64,000 nucleotides of DNA from JALORV01 sp963780715 (GTDB lineage: Bacteria > Pseudomonadota > Gammaproteobacteria > Burkholderiales > Burkholderiaceae_F). The DNA lies in NCBI GenBank assembly GCA_963780715.1, contig CAWADK010000018.1, positions 56,673 to 120,672 of the forward strand, given 5' to 3'. Numbering within the stretch: position 1 is the first letter of the stretch; each line of letters begins with the position of its first letter. Positions 1-9,188 of this stretch are shown one piece after another. A program made the translations under genes and the position numbers. The notes below the pieces were generated by a model. That model saw only the letters and a list, made by a program, of their open reading frames with translations. It was not told where the DNA came from and ran no database searches.

Positions 1-163
1 GTTCGCCCTCACCTTCGACACTTCCGGCCGACTGCGCCAGCGCGCGCAGCAGCCCGTCGTCCGGCCCTGCCGCGAACAGTCGTGCGAGCAGCGCGTAGAG
101 CTGCAGGCGTCCCTCGTCCTCGGGAGCAAGTGGCAATTCCGGCGCAGGTAAGGGACGATTCAT
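1..163 (-). CDS. TorD-family molybdoenzyme chaperone, N-terminal fragment
   Basis: Only the first 54 codons are inside the window; the gene runs off the left edge. The start ATG is at 163-161 and overlaps the stop of the upstream ferredoxin gene (ATGA), so the two are translationally coupled. The visible part is proline-rich and then enters a helix of the form EGRLQLYALLARLF, typical of the first helix of TorD/DmsD-like chaperones. These hold molybdoenzyme apoproteins until the cofactor is inserted. The position next to a poly-ferredoxin and DUF3305/DUF3306 fits a formate dehydrogenase locus. The family call rests on a short fragment plus context. Confidence 0.7.
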   Translation of the reverse strand, partial: MNRPLPAPELPLAPEDEGRLQLYALLARLFAAGPDDGLLRALAQSAGSVEGEGE

Positions 164-2240
164 CGCTTGATGTCGAAGATCGACGTTTCGTTCTTCGCTT
201 CCATCATGTCGATGACGCGGCAGTCCGCGCACATCTGTATGCGCCGCAGCGCCGTGCCGGCGAACATCGGATGCGCGCCCAGACGGCCGGTCATCACGTC
301 GATCATCTGCCGCGTGCCGAACGGCGCCCCGCAGCGGACGCAGTTGAACGGCTCCGCCTCGTGCAGCGTGACGGGCTGACGGGCCGCCGGGGTCACGAGG
401 AGTCGCGGCACCAGGCTGATGGCCCGCTCGGGGCAGGTCGTCTCGCACAGGCCGCACTGCACGCAGTTGTGCTCGACGAAGCGCAGCTTCGGCGCGTCCT
501 CCGTATCCATCAGCGCGGAACTGGGACAGGCGCCAATGCAGGACTTGCACAGGGTGCAGCGTGACGCGTCGATCACGAGCGAGCCGAACGGCGAGCCCGA
601 CGGCAGGGCAATCTGCTCGGGTGGCGCCGATGCCTGTTGCACCAGGTGGTGGATGGCGAAGTCCAGCGACTCGCGCTTGCGGTTGGACAGGTGAAACGTC
701 GCGGGCTCGGCCACCGTCATCGCCGGCTGTGACGACCACAGCGCTGCCTGCAGCGCGGCGGGCTCCGCTGCACGCAGCGCCTGCCAGTGCGTGCCGCCAA
801 AGCCGAGTCCATTCAGGATCGTGTCGGCGAGACGCGCCTGCTGGTCCAGCAGGGCGCCGTGCTCGTCGGCGCCGGCATCGTCGAGCAGCGCAAACACCTG
901 GCTCGCACCGTACGCAATCGCGCCCAGCACGACGTCGATCCCGATCGTCGCCACGCTGTGCACCTCGATCGGCAGGACGCGCGCCGGCAGGCCCTTGCCG
1001 GTTCGCGCCAGCCGCGCGACCAGCGCTCGACCGTTCGTGCGCGTTATGGAAAAGCAGCGCGGCGTCCTTGCCGCCGGCTCCCCGATACACCGACAGCAGT
1101 TTTCGCAGACGCGCACCGATGTCGGCTGCACCGGGGTAGGCAAAACGCAATGCGCCGGTCGGACACGTCGTTGCGCAGTCACCGCAGCCCATGCACAGAA
1201 ACGGGTGCGCCCAGATCTTGTCGCCCAGCGAGCGGACCGCGTCGGTCGCACAGACGTCGAGGCAGCGCGTGCAGCCGGTCTTGGTGTTGCGGCTGTGCGC
1301 GCAGAGCTTCTCGTCGTACTGCACGTAGCGCGGCTTCTCGAACTCGCCCACCATCTGCACCAGCCGCATCGCCGCCTGCGACTGCTCCAGCGGGTCAGCG
1401 CCCGGCGCGAGATAGCCGAAGGGCTTTTCGGGCATGCGCAGCAATGGCTGCGCGGACAGGTCGAACACCAGATCGAACTGCTCGGTACGCGTCGCCGCGG
1501 CGCGGCCAAAGTCGATCGCACCGATCGTGCCGCAGGCTTTCACGCAGGCACGGTGCGACTTGCAGCGCGTGAGGTCGACCTGGTAGGTGAAATCGATCGC
1601 CTGCTCCGGGCACGCCCTGATGCAGGCGTTGCAGCGGGTGCAGGTCTCCAGATCAATCGGGTTGATCTGATCCCACTGGACTTCGAACTTGCCCAGGTAG
1701 CCCTGAACCGAGCGCGGCAGCCCCGACCAAACCGGGTAGCGACGGGTCGCCGGCAGTTCGGCGCCGCGGGCCGTCGTGATCAGGACGCTGACTGCCAGGC
1801 TGTCGGCGAGTTGCTCGGCCCACGCAATCGCTGCCTCGGCCGGTCCGATGATCAGCACCTCGCCCTTGGACGCGTAGGAAGAAACGGCGACCGGCTGCGG
1901 ATCGGGCAAGTCCGCCAGCGCCAGCAACGCAGCAATCTTCGCGGTCGCCGCCGCACCTTCGGCCGACCATCCGGCCGCCTCGCGGATGTTGACGAACTTC
2001 AGCTCCGTCGCTGCGCCGGCACCGGCCGCCAGTTCCGTGAAAAGCGGGGCCTCCTGCGTGCACGCGACCGTGCATGAGGCGGCCCCCAGCGCCGAGGTGA
2101 AGCCGTCCACCTCCTTGCGGCACAGCTCGGTGTAGATCGGAATCGCCTCGCGCCCGAGCGCGCGGCCAAGCGCCGCCCCGTCCAGCGTCATCGTGCGATT
2201 GCAGTTGCAGACTTTCAGCGGGTTGCCAGGCGTGGCCATG
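160..2240 (-). CDS. Poly-[4Fe-4S] ferredoxin of formate dehydrogenase locus (frameshifted near 1031)
   Basis: This is a cytoplasmic electron-transfer protein of about 692 residues, once one extra base near 1031 (a CC pair) is discounted. The upstream frame from ATG 2240 carries CTRCNACIRACP, CTRCLDVC and CMGCGDCATTCP cluster motifs. The downstream frame carries CTLCKSCIGACP and CVQCGLCETTCP, then a CVRCG...CADC zinc-ribbon-like tail. The two halves join as LLFHNAHERRALVARLAR with nothing missing. Family members of this size sit beside DUF3305/DUF3306 and FdhD in proteobacterial formate dehydrogenase clusters. The electron partner is inferred from that context. The break looks like a sequencing insertion, not decay. 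Confidence 0.85.
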
Positions 2241-2245
2241 CGGGC

Positions 2246-2977
2246 TCAGGTGGAAGTGGAATCGGTGGAAGGTGCCCTGCCCGGCGAGACGGCAGGCGAT
2301 GACGATACTTTTGCCACTGCGGCCGGATCGGCCGCCGCCACGTCCATGCGCACGTTCGGCGTCGACGGCAGTTCGGCATTCTGCTCTTCGCTCGTCGAGC
2401 TCGTGGCGAGCCCGTCCGCTTCGCGGCCGACGGCGGGACTGGCTGCCGGTTCGCCCTCTTCGAGCCCAGCAGCGACCTCGGCCCCGCTGGCATCACCTGC
2501 CGCGGCCGCCGCCTCGGCCGCTTCCAGCGCCTCGAGTTCGGAGTCGAGCAGGAAACCGCGTGCGCTCGGCAGGCGCAGTCGCATCGCCGCCGGCAGTGGC
2601 TCGAACTGCGTGTAGTCGTCAACGTACACGTCCAGCATGTCCATCTGGTTGAAGTGCGGGTCGGCGAAGAGCTTCTTCAACGCGGCACGGCGCAGTTCAT
2701 CGTCGACGGGCTGCTGGAAGAACGCCTGGTAGTCCGAACGCAAGCCATCGAGCGAGTCGATCGGCGGCAGCGGTACGTCGGTCGGCGCGGCCGCCTCGCG
2801 CGCCTCCGCTGGCGGCGGGGTTGACGCATCTCGCGCAACTTCTTCGTCCCCCGGCGTCGTTGACGCTGCTGCGGGCGCCTCCGCCGCGGCAGACTCCGCC
2901 GGGCGTTCGACTTCGCGCTCCGCCTCGCGCTTGCGCCGCGACCAGCGAGCCAGGAACGATTCCGGCTCAGAGCTCAT
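2246..2977 (-). CDS. DUF3306 family protein
   Basis: This is a 243-residue soluble protein. ATG 2977 was chosen over an upstream in-frame ATG at 3022 because the product then begins MSSEPESFLARWSRRK, the usual start of the family. An acidic Ala/Pro/Glu-rich linker covers roughly residues 20-75. The conserved core around residues 80-150 has a LRSDYQAFFQQPVDDELRR-like helix and the NQMDMLDVYVDDY motif. A low-complexity Ala/Glu/Ser tail follows. It ends 5 bp before the ferredoxin start. The family is confined to formate dehydrogenase loci; its biochemical role is not established. Confidence 0.85.
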   Translation of the reverse strand: MSSEPESFLARWSRRKREAEREVERPAESAAAEAPAAASTTPGDEEVARDASTPPPAEAREAAAPTDVPLPPIDSLDGLRSDYQAFFQQPVDDELRRAALKKLFADPHFNQMDMLDVYVDDYTQFEPLPAAMRLRLPSARGFLLDSELEALEAAEAAAAAGDASGAEVAAGLEEGEPAASPAVGREADGLATSSTSEEQNAELPSTPNVRMDVAAADPAAVAKVSSSPAVSPGRAPSTDSTST

Positions 2978-3043
2978 GCCACGATCCGTCGTCGCCTGCG
3001 CGCCACGCCCTTCGGCCAGCACGTCCGGTGCGATCCTGTGGAC

Positions 3044-3511
3044 TCATCGATTGTCACGCTTGGCGCCGAGGAACGATGCGGGAGCCGGGCGGCGCTTCTT
3101 CTCTGGAACCTGCAGATGCTGTTGAGTGAAGGCCGCAAGCCACGGCAGCCACTCGCCCGGCATCGGCACTGCCTCGACCTGGGCGCCGCCGTCCAGGCGC
3201 CGCGCGGCCTCGTGATAACTGAGCGTGACCCAGCGCGGCTCGGCGCCCGACTCGGTCAGCTCCCACTCCACGAAGGCGACTGGCTGATCGGTGGTCAGGT
3301 TCAGGTAGTAGCCATCGGCCTCGGTGCGATTCAGGTCGACCTCGAAGCCAAGATGCAGCCACCGCTCGCCCGTTGCATCGCGTTCGAGCAGGATCGGCGC
3401 TTCATCGCGCGCGCCCGCGCGCTCGATGACAGCGACGGGCACCCAGATCTCGGATGTCCACGGGTTGTCGACGATGCGTTTGGCCGTCACGACCGCGGCC
3501 GGCCTTCGCAA
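3044..3511 (-). CDS. DUF3305 family protein
   Basis: This protein of about 155 residues has the DUF3305 core: RIVDNPWTSEIWVPVAV near the N terminus, then a GFEVDLNRTEADGYYLNL segment and a terminal basic tail. No ATG lies between the divergent fdhD promoter and the core. TTG 3511 is taken as start; GTG 3490 is an alternative, and a purine-rich AAGGAAG sits just upstream of an ATC codon at 3532, so the exact start is uncertain. It is the first gene of the leftward unit DUF3305-DUF3306-ferredoxin-TorD. Function is unknown, but the family co-occurs with FdhD and formate dehydrogenase. Confidence 0.8.
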   Translation of the reverse strand: MRRPAAVVTAKRIVDNPWTSEIWVPVAVIERAGARDEAPILLERDATGERWLHLGFEVDLNRTEADGYYLNLTTDQPVAFVEWELTESGAEPRWVTLSYHEAARRLDGGAQVEAVPMPGEWLPWLAAFTQQHLQVPEKKRRPAPASFLGAKRDNR

Positions 3512-3634
3512 TGGGTGTGCAGCAGTGTCGATGCTATCTTCCTTCAAGCTGCGGAGATTATTCCTGCTTAGCCTCGTCGAGCGCAAACCGGAATACGGAA
3601 TACGCGCGAAGGGTCTTTGCAGCGCACGCAAGCC

Positions 3635-3649
3635 GCTGCGTGACGCAGC
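3635..3649. promoter_or_regulatory. 15-bp palindrome in the DUF3305/fdhD divergent region
   Basis: GCTGCGT-G-ACGCAGC is a perfect inverted repeat with a single central base. It lies 35 bp before the fdhD ATG, in the only shared promoter region of the two formate dehydrogenase maturation units. It could be an operator or a short RNA hairpin in the fdhD leader. It does not resemble the ModE consensus as I know it. No binding protein can be named. Confidence 0.35.
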
Positions 3650-3683
3650 CGAAGCACGGCACAAGGCCGGAACCCGATCAACG

Positions 3684-4505
3684 ATGCAACCTCTGCTGAC
3701 CAACGCGTCCCGCCCGTTGATATTTCCCGTCGATGCCATCGACGAGCGCGGAGCATTGATGCCGACGCCGATCGCCGGCGAGCACCCGCTGACACTGTAC
3801 GTCGACAAGTGCGAAGTGGTGACGCTGATGACGCTGGGCCAGGCGCCCGAGGCGCTCGCCATTGGCTATCTGCGCAACCAGCGGCTGGTGTCTTCGCTGG
3901 ACGAACTCGCTGCGGTGCAGGTCGACTGGGAGACCGACGCCGTGGCGGTCACGACGCGACGCGGCGTCAAGTCACTCGCAAAGAAGCTCGCCAAGCGGAC
4001 GGTGACCACCGGCTGCGGACAGGGCACGGTGTTCGGCGACCTGATGGAAGAAGTCGATTCGATCCGCCTGCGCGACGACGTGCGGCTGTCCGAGGCGGCG
4101 CTCTTCGCCGTGCTCGAGGCCGTGCGCCAGCACGAGACGATCTACAACGCCGCAGGCGCCGTGCACGGTTGCGCGCTGGCCTCCAACGAGGGCGCCGACA
4201 GCCGCATCCTCGTCTTCATCGAGGACGTTGGCCGGCATAACGCGGTCGATGCGATCGCAGGCCGCATGTGGCTCGACAACATCGACGGCTCGGACAAGAT
4301 TTTCTACACCACCGGGCGCCTGACCTCCGAGATGGTCATCAAGACCGCGCAGATGGGGATTCCTTTCCTCGTGTCGCGCTCGGGCCTGACCGAAATGGCG
4401 TGGCGCATCGCCAGCCAGGTCGGCCTGACGATGATCGGCCGCGCGGCCCGCAAGCACTATCTGCTCTTTACCGGGCGGCAACGCTTCGAGGCGGCACGGA
4501 CGTGA
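3684..4505 (+). CDS. fdhD: Formate dehydrogenase accessory sulfurtransferase FdhD
   Basis: This is a 273-residue FdhD. In the known family it moves sulfur from the cysteine desulfurase IscS to the bis-MGD cofactor, which formate dehydrogenase needs for activity. The family signature is present: TTGCGQGT with the sulfur-carrying loop at Cys111 (only one Cys here, where E. coli has CxxC), then AGAVHGCAL, EDVGRHNAVDA and the C-terminal TSEMVIKTAQMGIPF and SRSGLT blocks. ATG 3684 gives the normal length; the open frame continues upstream but is not conserved. The stop overlaps the mobA ATG (ATGA), starting the unit fdhD-mobA-moeA. Confidence 0.96.
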   Translation: MQPLLTNASRPLIFPVDAIDERGALMPTPIAGEHPLTLYVDKCEVVTLMTLGQAPEALAIGYLRNQRLVSSLDELAAVQVDWETDAVAVTTRRGVKSLAKKLAKRTVTTGCGQGTVFGDLMEEVDSIRLRDDVRLSEAALFAVLEAVRQHETIYNAAGAVHGCALASNEGADSRILVFIEDVGRHNAVDAIAGRMWLDNIDGSDKIFYTTGRLTSEMVIKTAQMGIPFLVSRSGLTEMAWRIASQVGLTMIGRAARKHYLLFTGRQRFEAART

Positions 4506-5086
4506 TGCGCGCCGAAATCTGCGGGCTGGTGCTGGCCGGTGGCCAGGGCCGTCGCATGGGCGGCGTCGACAAGGGGCTGGTCGAGTTCAGGGGGCGGCCA
4601 TTCGTCGCGCATGTCATCGAGCGGCTGCGACCGCAAGTCGACGCGTTGCTGATCAATGCCAACCAGAACCTCGAGCAGTACGCGGCTTTCGGTCACGACG
4701 TGGTGCCCGATCGCCTGGGCGGATTCGCCGGGCCGCTGGCAGGGCTCGACGCCGGTCTGCACGCGACCACGGCACCGTTGCTGGTGACGGCACCGTGCGA
4801 CTCGCCCTTCCTGCCGCGCGACCTCGTCGCACGCCTGGCGAACGCACGCGCGGACGACGACGCCGATCTCGCCGTGGCGCGCACCGGCACGCAGCCGCAC
4901 CCCGTGTTCGCGCTGGTACACACCCGGGTCCGGCCTCACCTGGCCCGGTTCCTGGCCAGCGGTGAGCGCAAGATCGACCTCTGGTACTCGACGCTGCGCG
5001 TCGTCGAGGTCGCCTTCGACGACGAACCGGAAGCGTTCATCAACATCAACACCCGCGGCGAGATCGCGCAGTTCGAGAGGTCATGA
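4505..5086 (+). CDS. mobA: Molybdenum cofactor guanylyltransferase MobA
   Basis: This is a 193-residue nucleotidyltransferase that joins GMP from GTP to molybdopterin to make MGD. The N-terminal nucleotide-binding signature LAGGQGRRMGGVDKGL spans residues 10-25, with the catalytic Lys at 23. The Mg-binding TAPCDSPF motif is near residue 100, and the C-terminal FININT motif is intact. It overlaps fdhD by 1 bp and moeA by 4 bp, so the three are translated as one unit. This makes bis-MGD synthesis and its FdhD sulfuration a single regulatory package. Confidence 0.96.
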   Translation: MRAEICGLVLAGGQGRRMGGVDKGLVEFRGRPFVAHVIERLRPQVDALLINANQNLEQYAAFGHDVVPDRLGGFAGPLAGLDAGLHATTAPLLVTAPCDSPFLPRDLVARLANARADDDADLAVARTGTQPHPVFALVHTRVRPHLARFLASGERKIDLWYSTLRVVEVAFDDEPEAFININTRGEIAQFERS

Positions 5087-6348
5087 AGCCGCTGACGCAA
5101 GCCATCCGCGCGCTCGACGCGTACGACCCGGACGCGCTGCCGGTGGCCGATGCCTTGCGCATCATCCGCGGCTGCGTGACGCCCGTGCCGATGATCGAGC
5201 GCATCGCGCTGCGCAGCGCGCTGGGCCGGGTGCTGGCGGAGGACATCGTCAGCCCATTCGATGTTCCTGCACACGACAACACGGCCATGGACGGCTGGGC
5301 GGTGCGGCATGCCGACCTGGCCACCGAGGGCGAAACGGTGCTGCGCCAGATTGGCGAGGCCTTTGCCGGCCATCCGTACGCGGGTGCAGTGGGCGCCGGC
5401 GAGTGCGTGCGCGTGATGACCGGCGCCGTGTTGCCGACCGGCACGGACTGCATAGTCGTGCAGGAGGTGGTCCGCGTCGATGCGCGCGGCGTGCGCGTGC
5501 CTCCGGGACAACGCGCGGGCCAGCACCTGCGTTACCGGGGCGAGGATCTCGCGCGCGGCAAACCCTGCATCAATGCCGGCTGCGTGCTGGGTCCGGCGCA
5601 CATGGGCCTGCTGGCCTCGCTCGGGCTACCTGAAGTTCCGGTCCGGCGACGCTTGCGGGTCGCGTTCTTTTCCACCGGCGACGAGCTGGTTTCGATCGGT
5701 GAGCCGCTGGCACCGGGCGCGATCTACGACTCCAACCGTTACACGCTGCACGGCATGCTGACCCGGCTGGGCTGCGACGTGCATGACCTCGGCGTCGTGC
5801 GCGACGATCCGTCAGCACTCGAAGCGGCGCTCGCCACCGCCGCGGCGGACGCGGACGTGGTCATCACGACCGGCGGCGTTTCGGTCGGCGAGGCGGATTT
5901 CACGCGCGCCATCCTCGCGCGCCTGGGCGAAGCGGCGTTCTGGAAGATTGCGATGCGGCCAGGACGACCGCTCGCGTTCGGTCGCGTGGGCGATGCGCTG
6001 TTCTTCGGCCTGCCCGGCAACCCGGTGGCGGTGATGATCACGTTCTACCAGTTCGTGCGCGAAGCCCTGCTCGCCGCCGCCGGCGTCAGCCACGGCAGCG
6101 AACTGCCGATGCTGCAGGTACCGGCACGCGACGCCATCCGCAAGAAACCCGGCCGCACCGAGTATCAGCGCGCCATCGTCGAGCAGGACGCCCAGGGCCA
6201 GTGGTCGGTTCACCTCACTGGGCAGCAAGGCTCGGGGGTATTGAGTTCCATGGCGCGGGCCAACTGCCTGATCGTGCTGGAACACGGGCGCGGCTCCGTA
6301 GCCGCCGGCGAGCCGGTCAGCGTGGTTCTTTTCGACGGACTGGTCTGA
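5083..6348 (+). CDS. moeA: Molybdopterin molybdenumtransferase MoeA
   Basis: This 421-residue protein is of normal family length. It inserts molybdate (or tungstate) into adenylylated molybdopterin. It has the NTAMDGWAVR motif at residues 66-75, the FFSTGDELV motif that opens the MogA-like domain, TTGGVSVGEADF, and the GLPGNPVAVM loop near the C-terminal domain. It shares ATGA with mobA. Its 3' end overlaps the convergent regulator gene by 32 bp. A dedicated copy next to a tungstate importer suggests it may serve a W/Mo-enzyme specifically; that is inference. Confidence 0.96.
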   Translation: MKPLTQAIRALDAYDPDALPVADALRIIRGCVTPVPMIERIALRSALGRVLAEDIVSPFDVPAHDNTAMDGWAVRHADLATEGETVLRQIGEAFAGHPYAGAVGAGECVRVMTGAVLPTGTDCIVVQEVVRVDARGVRVPPGQRAGQHLRYRGEDLARGKPCINAGCVLGPAHMGLLASLGLPEVPVRRRLRVAFFSTGDELVSIGEPLAPGAIYDSNRYTLHGMLTRLGCDVHDLGVVRDDPSALEAALATAAADADVVITTGGVSVGEADFTRAILARLGEAAFWKIAMRPGRPLAFGRVGDALFFGLPGNPVAVMITFYQFVREALLAAAGVSHGSELPMLQVPARDAIRKKPGRTEYQRAIVEQDAQGQWSVHLTGQQGSGVLSSMARANCLIVLEHGRGSVAAGEPVSVVLFDGLV

Positions 6349-7466
6349 CGGGCGTCTCCGGGGCCTCGATCGCTGCGGCCCAGGGCAGCGCTTCGTGCAG
6401 CGCAAGGACCTGCCCGCTGCGCGCTGGCGCATAGCCTGCCAGCGACGCGAGCCGACGCTGCCAGTCGTCGCTGCGCAGCACGGCGAGCAGGGCACGCAGC
6501 GCCGGCTGATCCAGGTCCGCGGCCATGCACACGAGAAAGTATTCCTCCCACAGCAGTGGCACGAAGTCGAGCCCACGGCTGCGCGCCGCCGCTTCGATGC
6601 ACAGGCCGACATCCGCGCGACCCGATGCGATCGTCTGAGCCACGGCGGCGTGCGAGGGCTCCTCGTGCTTCGTAGCCGAGGATGCCACCCACGGGCACGC
6701 CGCCTTCGTCGCACAGCGCATCGGTCAGCAGCCGGCTGCCTGTGCCCTCCGGCCGGTTGACGAAGCGCGCCTTGCGCGCCACGACATCGGCCATCGACGA
6801 CAGCGAGAGCGGATTGCCCGGCGCCACCGCCAGACCCTGCACGCGCCGCGCGAAACCGATCAGGCTCTGTTGCCCTGCGGTCAGGAGTCCGGCGTAGGCG
6901 CGCTCGATGCGGCCTCCGCGCGGTGGCCGCGGCGGAGCGTGAAAACCGGCCAGCGTGCAGCGGTGCGCCCGTAACGCACGCAGCGCATCGACGCTGCCGG
7001 TGAAACCGATGTCCAGATGCAGCCGTGCCGGCAGGCAATGTTCGCGCAGCAGTACGAGCGCGCTGTCGTGGCTGGCCTGCACGGTCAGGGCATGAGTCGC
7101 GTCGTCGAACGCCATCCCGAACGCACGCTCGAGGTTGGCGTGCAGGGCGGCGATCTCCGACGCAAGTCGTGCCTGCGCCTGCCGCTCGGCCCACAGCAAT
7201 TTGTCGCCGAATGCGGTGAGCTGTGCAGCCTGCCCGCGCTCCCAGACGATCAGTGGCCGGCCCAGTTCGCGTTCCCAGCGCTTGAGTTCACCCCAGACGT
7301 GGCGGTAAGAGAGCCGCAGCGCGCGCGCCGCGCCCGAGATGGAACCTTCCGCCCGAACCGCCGCCAGCAGCTCGATCAGCGGATTGCGGATCAGCGCCTC
7401 CGGCGTGCGCTGCCCCGTCAGCGAATACGAAAGTTCGATCTTGTGCACGGCGCAAGTTTGCCCCAT
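6317..7466 (-). CDS. ModE-like HTH regulator with PBP substrate-binding domain (frameshifted near 6665)
   Basis: This DNA-binding regulator has about 380 residues. Residues ~18-95 form a ModE/LysR-type winged helix (SISGAARALRLSYRHVWGEL, then LGRPLIVWERG). The rest is a PBP-like domain that in relatives binds the oxyanion or cofactor precursor (LAGFHAPP, RPEGTGSRLL, VASGRADVG-type block). The two frames join as GYEA/EEPSHAAVAQT when one extra base near 6665 is removed. It lies between moeA and tupB, divergent from tupBCA, so it probably controls tungstate uptake. A GTG at 7445 is an alternative start. Confidence 0.8.
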
Positions 7467-7604
7467 GCCCCGCACCTCAGGCCGCCGGGGCCGCGACGGA
7501 GCGCCGCACCACCCGGTCGCGACCGACGTATGAACCGACGTTCCTACGCAAGCCGCCGAATCGGCCTCACAGCGCGCGGGCGGCTGCTTAGGATGACAGC
7601 CTCC

Positions 7605-8343
7605 ATGAACACGCTGACTGAAGCCACCCTGATGGCGTGGCAACTGCTGATCGCGCTCGACCCGGAACTGGTCGCCATCGTCGGGCGCTCGCTTGCGGTC
7701 AGCGCGACGGCGTGTGCGATTGCATTCGTTCTCGGACTGGTGGCAGGCGCCTGGCTCGGCGTGGCTCGGTTCCCGGGGCGCGACCCCGTGCTGACGCTGT
7801 CTGAGCACGCTGCTGGCGCTGCCGTCGGTCGTCGTAGGGCTCATCGTGTACCTGCTGCTTTCGCGCTCGGGACCGCTCGGGTTTCTCGGCTGGCTGTATT
7901 CGTTTCCGGCAATGGTGACGGCCCAGGTCGTCCTGGTGACACCGGTCGTGGCCGCGCTCACGCGGCAGGCGATCGAGGATGCCGATCGCGGGCACGGGGA
8001 ACAGCTGCGCTCGCTCGGTGCGTCGACGCTCACGCGCGGCCTGCTGCTCGCGTTCGACGAGCGTTTTGCGCTGCTGACCGTGCTGATTGCCGCCTTCGGA
8101 CGCGCCGTCTCGGAGGTCGGCGCCGTGATGATCGTCGGCGGCAACATCGATGGCTTCACGCGGGTCATGACGACGGCCATCGCGCTCGAGACCAGCAAGG
8201 GAGACCTGCCGCTGGCGATGGCGCTCGGGATCGTGCTGATCGCAGTCGTGCTGCTGCTCAACGTCGCCATTGCCGCGCTGCGCGCCTGGCGCGAGCGGAT
8301 CGACGGCAACGTCAGCGACGTCACACGGGTACTGCCTGCATGA
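7605..8343 (+). CDS. tupB: Tungstate ABC transporter permease TupB (frameshifted near 7800)
   Basis: This inner-membrane permease has about 245 residues and five or six hydrophobic segments. The first part (from ATG 7605) ends in the frame DPVLTL. Removing the extra T at 7800 continues it as LSTLLALPSVVVGL, followed by SRSGPLGFLGW, the EAA-like loop around RSLGASTLTRGLLL, and FGRAVSEVGAVMIVGGN, which is characteristic of TupB/WtpB-type permeases. Its stop overlaps tupC (ATGA). The context with TupA makes tungstate the likely substrate. The break is probably an assembly insertion. Confidence 0.85.
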
Positions 8344-9188
8344 ACTTGGCCAGCCGCTGTGAAGACTTCCGCCGTGCTCCGCCCGATGGCAGCGCGGTGA
8401 TCCCGCACGCGACGCTGGGTGGAGGAGGCACCGCGGCAGACTGCGCTGCCGGCCCGCTTGACGCAGCTCCAACGAATTGCGCAGCACCTCTGACGACCGA
8501 CGCGGTCTTCCGGTTGCAGGAAGCACAGGTGCGATACGGCACCGTGCAGGCCCTTGCGCCTCTCAGCCTCGCGATCCGTGCCGGTGAGCGGGTGGCGCTG
8601 GTCGGACCGAACGGCAGCGGCAAGACCACGTTGCTGCGCCTGCTGCATGGACTGATCGAACCAAGCGCCGGACGCGTCGAACGGCCGCCGATCAATTGCC
8701 AGGCCATGCTGTTCCAGCGGCCCTACATGCTGCGCGTGAGCGTCCTGCGGAACATCGCACTCGGCTTGTGGCTGCGCGGGACCCATTGGCGCGAGGCGTG
8801 CGAACGCGCGCACGCCGCGCTGGCGCGCTTCGGCCTCAGCGAGGCTGCACATCGGAATGCCCGCAACCTGTCGGGCGGCCAGCAACAGCGGATGGCGCTG
8901 GCACGTGCATGGGCACTCGCACCCGACGTCCTGCTGCTCGACGAACCGACGTCGAGCATGGATCCGGCCGCGCGGCGCGACGTCGAGGGACTGCTCACAC
9001 ACTTCACCGACCGCGCTGGCGTCACGCTGGTATTCAGCAGCCATAACCTCGGCCAGGTACGCCGCCTCGCCAGCCGCGTCCTGTGCTTCGAACAGGGGCG
9101 ACTGCTGGCCGACCAGTCGACCGCCGCCTTCTTTGAAGATTCCACTGCCGCCGGTGTGCGGCGCTACCTCGCAGGAGAACTCGCATGA
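8340..9188 (+). CDS. tupC: Tungstate ABC transporter ATP-binding protein TupC
   Basis: This is a 282-residue ATPase. It has Walker A GPNGSGKTT, the signature LSGGQQQRMALARA, Walker B VLLLDEPTSSMDP and the H-loop SSHN. It overlaps tupB and tupA by 4 bp each, forming a tupBCA operon. About 50 residues of low-complexity Ala/Gly/Thr sequence precede the ABC fold, which begins at FRLQEAQVRYG. That extension is longer than I expect for the family. Either the true start is internal or the extension is real; there is no ATG between. It would energise tungstate import. Confidence 0.93.
   Translation: MNLASRCEDFRRAPPDGSAVIPHATLGGGGTAADCAAGPLDAAPTNCAAPLTTDAVFRLQEAQVRYGTVQALAPLSLAIRAGERVALVGPNGSGKTTLLRLLHGLIEPSAGRVERPPINCQAMLFQRPYMLRVSVLRNIALGLWLRGTHWREACERAHAALARFGLSEAAHRNARNLSGGQQQRMALARAWALAPDVLLLDEPTSSMDPAARRDVEGLLTHFTDRAGVTLVFSSHNLGQVRRLASRVLCFEQGRLLADQSTAAFFEDSTAAGVRRYLAGELA

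Noticed and set aside
6210..9044. A 944-codon open frame on the minus strand
   Set aside because: It only strings together the antisense of tupB/tupC and the true N-terminal part of the ModE-like regulator; only 6317-7466 shows family motifs.
7017..9188. A long plus-strand frame joining tupB and tupC as one protein
   Set aside because: It arises because the tupB break near 7800 puts the first part of tupB in the same frame as tupC; tupC has its own ATG overlapping the tupB stop.
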